A stretch of 5,657 bases of DNA. It comes from Planctomycetaceae bacterium (lineage in GTDB: Bacteria; Planctomycetota; Planctomycetia; Pirellulales; Thermoguttaceae). The notes under the pieces were generated by a model. The model had not been told where the DNA came from, ran no database searches, and was given only the letters and a program-made list of their open reading frames with translations. The stretch lies in contig JAISQH010000260.1 in assembly GCA_031274385.1 (NCBI GenBank), positions 1-5,657 of the forward strand, in the 5' to 3' direction. Of this stretch, positions 5,565 through 5,657 are shown in pieces (position 1 is the first letter of the stretch; each line of letters begins with the position of its first letter). The position numbers were made by a program, and so were the translations under genes.

Positions 5565-5657
5565 CACGAAAAACACGAAACATCACGAAAAATACTAGTA
5601 TGTTGTCAATCGTTTATAATGAAAAATGAGAACAAAAATATTTCGTGTTTTTTCGTG
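5565..5657. repeat. CACGAAA-word inverted repeat, reaching the window edge
   Basis: The left side has CACGAAAAA (5565), CACGAAACAT (5574) and CACGAAAAA (5584). The right side (5639-5657) is TATTTCGTG followed by TTTTTTCGTG, the reverse complement of two such words. The design is the same as for the other two families: head-to-tail words of 9-10 bases, inverted across a unique spacer. The right arm may continue beyond the window. Confidence 0.75.

Noticed and set aside
5371..5598. 75-residue plus-strand open frame
   Set aside because: It crosses the ISL3 remnant, the end motif and the CAAAGACG repeat; no domain or ribosome site supports it.

Overview
The window most likely comes from an AT-rich planctomycete, probably an uncultured Pirellulales-type lineage. 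The best evidence is a DUF1559 protein (prepilin-like N-terminus, H-x9-DG motif, GVWGAYGSRDGGE-type tail) followed 22 bases later by a small lipoprotein with a carboxypeptidase-regulatory-like fold. This gene pair is massively amplified in planctomycetes. Base composition is well below that of cultured Pirellulales, so the assignment rests on gene families only.

Layout. (1) 1-371: the 5' end of a zinc-ribbon/TM2 membrane protein gene on the minus strand, running off the left edge, with a 10-bp hairpin in its leader. (2) 372-1021: a gene-free block of tandem palindromic elements. It starts with a ~400-bp MITE-like element (372-774) with matching 15-base ends and 41-bp perfect internal inverted repeats, followed by two smaller iterated-word inverted repeats (786-850, 879-961), another copy of the 15-base end motif (973-987) and a terminator-like hairpin (989-1021). 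(3) 1064-3776: three minus-strand genes in one direction, in transcription order DUF1559 protein, lipoprotein, and secreted endonuclease/exonuclease/phosphatase-fold (EEP) protein. The DUF1559 gene has no acceptable in-frame start. The obvious ATG is one base out of frame across an A7 run. (4) 3777-4122: AT-rich leader and promoter region with two hairpins. (5) 4123-5475: fossils of two unrelated transposases on the minus strand, an IS1634-type (4123-4815) and an ISL3-type (4920-5475), separated by a second copy of the 786-850 repeat family. (6) 5475-5657: the same 15-base end motif, a half copy of the 879-961 family, and a third inverted-repeat family reaching the right edge.

The three living genes at 1064-3776 all encode exported products: a prepilin-like surface or pseudopilus-like protein, an outer-surface lipoprotein and a secreted hydrolase. 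They may be one operon. The most unusual content is the repeat system. Three word families (ACAGATT, CAAAGACG and CACGAAA) share one design: arms built of head-to-tail 8-10-base words, arranged as inverted pairs around a spacer. They occur in two clusters, and the 15-base motif GTAACTGTCTATTTT is found in both.
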